Source: Streptomyces triticagri (GTDB lineage: Bacteria; Actinomycetota; Actinomycetes; Streptomycetales; Streptomycetaceae). From it: a stretch of DNA of 64,000 nt. Below the pieces are notes generated by a model. It was not told where the DNA came from. It saw only the letters and a list, made by a program, of their open reading frames with translations, and searched no databases. Below are positions 60,045 to 64,000 of this stretch, piece after piece. Within the stretch, counting starts at the first letter, position 1. The number at the start of each line of letters is the position of its first letter. Location of the stretch: the NCBI RefSeq assembly GCF_003429565.1, contig NZ_QUAK01000238.1:1-64000 (forward strand). Direction: 5' to 3'. Position numbers and translations under genes: made by a program.

Positions 60045-61490
60045 ATGACCTCTCTGCAGGTCGAGAAGAACGACGACGGCAAAGCGGCCGGACCGTCCGC
60101 GGAAACGTCGGGCGAGGGATATCAGCGTGGCCTCGGTGCCCGCCAGATCCAGATGATCGCCATCGGCGGAGCCATCGGCACCGGCCTCTTCCTCGGCGCG
60201 GGCAAGGCGATCTCCAAGGCCGGCCCGAGTCTCATCCTGGCCTACGCCATCGCGGGCCTGGTCATCTTCTTCATCATGCGAGCACTCGGCGAACTGCTCA
60301 TGTACCGCCCGGTCTCCGGGTCCTTCGCCGAATACGCCCGTGAATTCATCGGCCCCTTCGCGGGATTCGTCACCGGCTGGACGTACTGGCTCTTCTGGGT
60401 CGTCACCGGAATCACCGAAGTCACCGCGGCGGCCACGTACATGACGTACTGGTGGGACATTCCCCAATGGCTGTCCGCGCTCGTCTTCACGATCATTCTG
60501 TACGGCGCGAACCTGATCTCGGTGAAGCTCTTCGGCGAGATCGAATTCTGGTTCTCGATGGTCAAGGTCACCGCGATCCTCGGCATGATCCTCATCTGCG
60601 CCGGAGTCCTCACCATCGGCTTCTCGGACGCCGGTGACACCGCGTCCGTCTCGATGCTCTGGGATCAGGGCGGCTTCTTCCCCAAGGGGCTCGGCGGCAC
60701 CCTGATGACGCTGCAGATCGTGATGTTCGCCTTCCTCGCCGTGGAGCTGGTCGGTGTGACCGCGGGCGAGTCCAAGGACCCCAAGACGGTGCTCCCCAAG
60801 GCGATCAACACCGTGCCGTGGCGTATCGCCGTCTTCTACGTCGGCGCCCTGATCATGATCCTCTCCGTGGTGCCGTGGACCGTCTTCAGCGACGGTGTCT
60901 CGCCCTTCGTGAAGGCCTTTGAGCAGATGGGCCTCGGCGTCGGCGCCGCCATCGTGAACTTCGTGGTGCTCACCGCCGCCCTGTCCTCCTGCAACTCCGG
61001 CATGTACTCCACCGGCCGGATGCTGCGCGACCTGGCGCTCAACGGCCAGGGGCCGAAGATCTTCACGCGGCTCAGCGCCCGCGGCATCCCGCTCATCGGC
61101 ACCACCTTCTCTGCGGCGCTGATGATGTTCGGCGTCTGGATCAACTACCAGTGGCCGGGCGAGGCGTTCAACTACGTCGTCTCCTTCGCCACGATCTCCG
61201 GCATGTGGGCCTGGATCATGATCCTCTGCAGCCAGCTCAGGTTCCGTCGCGCGGTCGCCCGCGGTGAGCTGCCCGAGTCCTCCTTCAAGGCCCCGGGTGC
61301 GCCCTTCACCAGCTGGTTCGCACTCGGCTTCATCGGCCTGGTGATCGTCCTGATGGGCATCGACTCGACCGCCCGCAACGCGCTGTACTGCGCGCCCCTG
61401 TGGGCCCTGATCCTGGTCGTCTCGTACCGGGTGCTCAAGGCCCGCAACCCGCACATCGGCGAGCGTGCGCAGGCCGGCGACAAGGCCTGA
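60045..61490 (+). CDS. Amino acid permease (APC superfamily, AnsP/GabP-like)
   Basis: 481 residues, twelve membrane segments. GLGARQIQMIAIGGAIGTGLFLGAGKAISKAGPSLILAYAIAG is the family's N-terminal signature, followed by SGSFAEYAREFIGPFAGFVTGWTYWLFWVVTGITEVTAAATYMTYW and GVTAGESKDPKTVLPKAIN. Closest in pattern to L-asparagine, GABA and D-serine permeases. ATG 60045; in-frame starts upstream are not preferred. Its long leader carries the 36-bp element and a hairpin switch candidate. Confidence 0.92.
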   Translation: MTSLQVEKNDDGKAAGPSAETSGEGYQRGLGARQIQMIAIGGAIGTGLFLGAGKAISKAGPSLILAYAIAGLVIFFIMRALGELLMYRPVSGSFAEYAREFIGPFAGFVTGWTYWLFWVVTGITEVTAAATYMTYWWDIPQWLSALVFTIILYGANLISVKLFGEIEFWFSMVKVTAILGMILICAGVLTIGFSDAGDTASVSMLWDQGGFFPKGLGGTLMTLQIVMFAFLAVELVGVTAGESKDPKTVLPKAINTVPWRIAVFYVGALIMILSVVPWTVFSDGVSPFVKAFEQMGLGVGAAIVNFVVLTAALSSCNSGMYSTGRMLRDLALNGQGPKIFTRLSARGIPLIGTTFSAALMMFGVWINYQWPGEAFNYVVSFATISGMWAWIMILCSQLRFRRAVARGELPESSFKAPGAPFTSWFALGFIGLVIVLMGIDSTARNALYCAPLWALILVVSYRVLKARNPHIGERAQAGDKA

Positions 61491-61541
61491 CGGCCGCAAC
61501 GCCCCGTACGGGAGCCCGCTCCCCGGACGCAGGCGTCTCGA

Positions 61542-61578
61542 CAGGTGGTCCCCGTATCTCGGATCCGGGGACCACCTG
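61542..61578 (+). terminator. Terminator after amino acid permease
   Basis: Perfect 12-bp arms CAGGTGGTCCCC and GGGGACCACCTG with a 13-base loop, 15 bp before the M67 gene. It may act on permease transcripts or form an attenuator for the next gene. Confidence 0.75.
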
Positions 61579-61592
61579 CCTATTCTCTGGGC

Positions 61593-62018
61593 ATGCTGAC
61601 CATCACCCGGGACCTGTACGACCGGATCGTCGCCCACGCGCGCGCGGACCACCCCGACGAGGCCTGCGGCGTCATCGCGGGCCCGGCCGGATCCGGCCGT
61701 CCCGAACGCTTCATTCCGATGCTGAACGCGGCCCGCTCGCCCACGTTCTACGAGTTCGACTCGGGCGATCTCCTCAAGCTGTACCGCGAGATGGACGACC
61801 GGGACGAGGAGCCGGTGGTCATCTATCACTCGCACACGGCCACCGAGGCATACCCCTCGCGCACGGACATCACGTACGCCAACGAGCCGGGCGCGCACTA
61901 CGTCCTGGTCTCCACGGCCGACACCGATGCCACCGACGGCACGACTCCCTTCCAGTTCCGCTCCTTCCGCATCGTCGAGGGCGAGGTCACCGAGGAAGAG
62001 GTCGAGGTGGCGGGCTGA
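61593..62018 (+). CDS. M67 (JAMM) metallopeptidase, Mec-like
   Basis: 141 residues. JAMM zinc motif HSHTATEAYPSRTDI (H-x-H-x7-S-x2-D) with the upstream Glu in DEACGVIAG. Such proteins cleave the C-terminus of a MoaD/ThiS-like sulfur carrier in cysteine synthesis. In the streptomycete order I remember, it is followed by moaD-like and cysM genes; here a cobalamin riboswitch and B12 importer follow instead, so that gene set has moved or an insertion occurred. ATG 61593. Confidence 0.9.
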   Translation: MLTITRDLYDRIVAHARADHPDEACGVIAGPAGSGRPERFIPMLNAARSPTFYEFDSGDLLKLYREMDDRDEEPVVIYHSHTATEAYPSRTDITYANEPGAHYVLVSTADTDATDGTTPFQFRSFRIVEGEVTEEEVEVAG

Positions 62019-62076
62019 GCCGCCCCGGCCCGGTGACCGGGACGTTTCCGGCCACGGCATACTGAGCGGTGAAAAC

Positions 62077-62190
62077 GAGGCGGCAGGACCCAGGAAGCCG
62101 GTGCGAATCCGGCACGGTCCCGCCACTGTGACCGGCGCGCGCCCCATCCGGGCGGACCGCCGGGAAGTCAGGAACTGCCCTGCCGCCTTC
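62077..62190 (+). promoter_or_regulatory. Cobalamin (B12) riboswitch
   Basis: The closing stem is GAGGCGGCAGG (62077-62087) with CCTGCCGCCTTC (62179-62190). Inside are GGAAGCCGGTGCGAATCCGG, the GCCACTG B12 box (near 62122) and GAAGTCAGGAACTGCC (near 62164-62179). The expected P3-P6 hairpin is present. It should turn off the downstream importer when B12 is plentiful. A small GGGGA/TCCCC hairpin at 62203-62220 before the ribosome site may help sequester it. Confidence 0.93.
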
Positions 62191-62236
62191 TCCCACCGAT
62201 GAGGGGACGTGGAAATCCCCCCGAGGAGGCACCGCC

Positions 62237-63223
62237 GTGTCCTGGCGTCCCCGTGCGCGCACACTCACCGCCATAGCCCTGCTCGTCCCGCTGGCCGCCT
62301 GCGGCTCCCCGGACGACGACGCGGCGAAGAAGCCCGCGGCCCAGGCCGAAGGCTTCCCGTACACCGTCGAGAACTGTGGTGTCAGGACCACCTTCGACGC
62401 CCCGCCGGAGCGCGTCGTCACCATGAACCAGCACGTCACCGAGATCATGCTCGAACTCGGCCTGGAAGACCGCCTGGTGGGCACCGCCTACCTCGACGAC
62501 AAGGTCCTGCCCGAGTACGCGAAGGCCTACAAGTCCCGGCCGGTGATCGCGGACGAGTACCCCAGCCAGGAGAAGCTCCTCTCGGTCGACCCCGACTTCG
62601 TGTACGGCGGCTACACCAGCGCCTTCGAGGCCGGCGCCGGACGCAGCAGGGCCGCCCTGAAGAAGTCCGGCATCGACAGCCGCCTGAACATCGAGGGCTG
62701 CACCGAGGGCGCCGTCACCATGGCCGACGTGCACCGCGAGGTCCGTGAGGCCGGCCGGACCTTCGGCGTACCGGAGCGCGCCGAGCGCTGGATCGAGGAG
62801 GCGAAGGCCGAGACCGCGGCGACGAAGGAGAAGCTCGGCGACACCGACCCGCTCGACGTCTTCGTCTACGACAGCGGCGACAAGACCGCCTTCACCGCGG
62901 GCGGCACCGGCATCGGCAACGAGATCATCACCAGGGCCGGCGGCCGCAACGTCTTCGCCGACCTCGACAAGCCCTTCGGCGACGCCTCCTGGGAGAACGT
63001 CGTGGAGCGGGCGCCCGAGGTCGTGGTGATCTACGACTACGGCGGCACCACAGTCGCCCAGAAGAAGAAGCGGCTGCTCGAGGACCCGGCCCTCGCCGAC
63101 GTGCCGGCGATCAAGAACAAGCGGTTCGCGGTGCTCCCGCTCTCCGACGCCGTGCTCGGCGTACGGGCACCGGCCGCGGTGCGGAAGCTGGCCGAGCAGC
63201 TGCACCCGGACGCCGCGAAGTGA
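62237..63223 (+). CDS. B12-type ABC transporter substrate-binding lipoprotein (BtuF-like)
   Basis: 328 residues. Lipobox LAAC after a short signal, then the periplasmic-binding domain: VENCGVRTTFDAPPERVVTMNQHVTEIMLELGLEDRLVGTAY and later VFVYDSGDKTAFTAGGTG and APEVVVIYDYGG. It belongs to the BtuF/FepB/FhuD family. GAGGAGG (62224-62230) sets GTG 62237. The cobalamin riboswitch upstream makes a vitamin B12 or cobinamide substrate by far the most likely; heme or siderophore is less so. Confidence 0.9.
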   Translation: MSWRPRARTLTAIALLVPLAACGSPDDDAAKKPAAQAEGFPYTVENCGVRTTFDAPPERVVTMNQHVTEIMLELGLEDRLVGTAYLDDKVLPEYAKAYKSRPVIADEYPSQEKLLSVDPDFVYGGYTSAFEAGAGRSRAALKKSGIDSRLNIEGCTEGAVTMADVHREVREAGRTFGVPERAERWIEEAKAETAATKEKLGDTDPLDVFVYDSGDKTAFTAGGTGIGNEIITRAGGRNVFADLDKPFGDASWENVVERAPEVVVIYDYGGTTVAQKKKRLLEDPALADVPAIKNKRFAVLPLSDAVLGVRAPAAVRKLAEQLHPDAAK

Positions 63224-64000
63224 GCAACTCGCTCAAGGAGACGGGGACTTCACCGGCCGTGGCCGTACGGGGGCCCGTGGCCGAGGCGGCCCGCAGGGTC
63301 CGCACACCGCTGATCCTCGTCGTGCTCGCCGCCGCCTTGGCGGTGGCCGTGGTCGCCGGCCTTGCGCTCGGCTCGGTGCGGGTCCCGCCCGGACAGGTCG
63401 TGGACATCCTCACCGGCCGGGCCGAGGCATCCCCGCTGCGCACCATCGTGCTCGACGTACGCCTGCCGAGGGTGCTGCTCGGCGCGGTCGTCGGGGCCGG
63501 GCTCGCGGTGGTCGGAGCGGTGCTGCAGGCCCTGGTGCGCAACCAGCTCGCCGACCCGTTCCTGCTCGGCGTCTCCTCCGGCGCCTCCACGGGCGCCGTC
63601 GCGGCCATCGTGTTCGGCCTCGGCACCGGGCTTGCGACCACCGTCCTGGTGCCGGTCGCCTCGTTCGCGGGCGCCCTCGGCTCGCTCGTGCTCGTCTACA
63701 CACTGGCCCGCAAGGGCGGCGTGCTGACCACAAGCCGGCTGATCCTCGCGGGAGTCGCCGTCGCGTACATCCTGTCCGCCCTGACCAGCCTGATGCTGGT
63801 GACCTCGGCCCGTGCCGAACACCTCAGGGACGTCCTGTACTGGACACTCGGCGGGCTCGGCGCGGCCCGCTGGGACATCCTGCTCGTGCCTGCCGCGGCC
63901 CTCGCCGTCGGTGTCGCGCTGCTGATCACCCTGGCCCGGCCGCTCGATCTGCTGCTCGTCGGCGAGGAGGGCGCCACCGTGCTCGGGCTCGACACGGCGC
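63220..64000 (+). CDS. B12-type ABC transporter permease (BtuC/FecCD family), truncated by window end
   Basis: 260 codons visible, open to the right edge. The protein has several membrane helices and typical FecCD signature LDVRLPRVLLGAVVGAGLAVVGAVLQALVRNQLADPFLLGVSSGASTGA. The start GTG overlaps the binding protein stop (GTGA). The N-terminal 30 residues are hydrophilic. Full length would be about 340-350 residues, so roughly the last quarter is missing. The ATPase gene presumably follows outside the window. Confidence 0.9.
   Translation, partial: MSNSLKETGTSPAVAVRGPVAEAARRVRTPLILVVLAAALAVAVVAGLALGSVRVPPGQVVDILTGRAEASPLRTIVLDVRLPRVLLGAVVGAGLAVVGAVLQALVRNQLADPFLLGVSSGASTGAVAAIVFGLGTGLATTVLVPVASFAGALGSLVLVYTLARKGGVLTTSRLILAGVAVAYILSALTSLMLVTSARAEHLRDVLYWTLGGLGAARWDILLVPAAALAVGVALLITLARPLDLLLVGEEGATVLGLDTA

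Noticed and set aside
59733-62264. 843-codon minus-strand open frame over the amino acid permease and M67 genes
   Set aside because: Antisense to two recognisable genes; biased Asp/Gly/His/Arg composition, no motif.

Overview
The window is high-GC DNA with strong third-position GC bias, many GTG starts, frequent 4-bp ATGA/GTGA start-stop overlaps, one functional-looking TTA codon and an SsgA-like sporulation protein. This points to a Streptomyces or a close streptomycete. From memory (not searched), much of the order, such as murA-yqgE-DUF3039, hppD-lrp, ssgG, pncA-pncB-clpS-DUF2017 and the amino acid transporters, resembles the S. coelicolor core region near SCO2910-SCO2950, so most of the window is chromosomal core with accessory insertions.

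Layout. 1-3.9 kb: an ABC importer operon ending in a secreted endonuclease/exonuclease/phosphatase-family protein. 3.9-8.4 kb: murA, yqgE, DUF3039 and a family 20 hexosaminidase. 8.7-13.7 kb: a three-gene molybdenum hydroxylase operon (FAD, 2Fe-2S, Mo subunits) with unusual features. 13.8-20.2 kb: two DnaA-box-like sites and a cluster of WXG100-like proteins ending in a 754-residue protein with a TTA codon and a lower-GC lipoprotein gene, interrupted by an opposite-strand Nudix gene. 20.2-23.7 kb: two GNAT acetyltransferases, a VOC protein, and a divergent SDR/TetR pair with three operator-like palindromes. 23.9 kb: tRNA-Cys.

24.006-29.122 kb is the best find: a 5.1-kb IS481-family transposon with 25-bp imperfect inverted repeats and an exact 6-bp GCTAGG target duplication. 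It carries a TetR regulator, a 14-TM-type MFS exporter and a TetX-like flavin monooxygenase besides the DDE transposase. 29.3-33 kb: DEAD-type helicase, IclR regulator and S16 protease. 33-39.4 kb: ArsR-type regulator with MFS and GNAT genes, then a four-gene osmoprotectant (glycine betaine type) ABC system. 39.4-41.2 kb: Lrp regulator divergent from hppD. 41.2-48.2 kb: secreted, TPR, FAD oxidase, DUF3291, Cys-rich regulator and ssgG genes. 48.5-51.3 kb: two RDD membrane proteins. 51.6-54 kb: secreted M6 metalloprotease. 54.1-57.7 kb: NAD salvage (pncA, pncB), clpS and DUF2017. 58-61.5 kb: two amino acid transporters sharing a 36-bp upstream element, the second with a leader that can form mutually exclusive hairpins. 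61.6-64 kb: JAMM/M67 protein, cobalamin riboswitch and the start of a B12-type ABC importer that runs off the window.

Themes: nutrient uptake systems with dedicated RNA or operator control (B12 riboswitch, candidate attenuator, shared 36-bp element, Lrp and ArsR sites), developmental or cell-wall functions (murA, ssgG, clpS), a possible type VII secretion-linked cluster, and a mobile efflux/oxidation cassette. All functional calls come from reading motifs; no database search was run.
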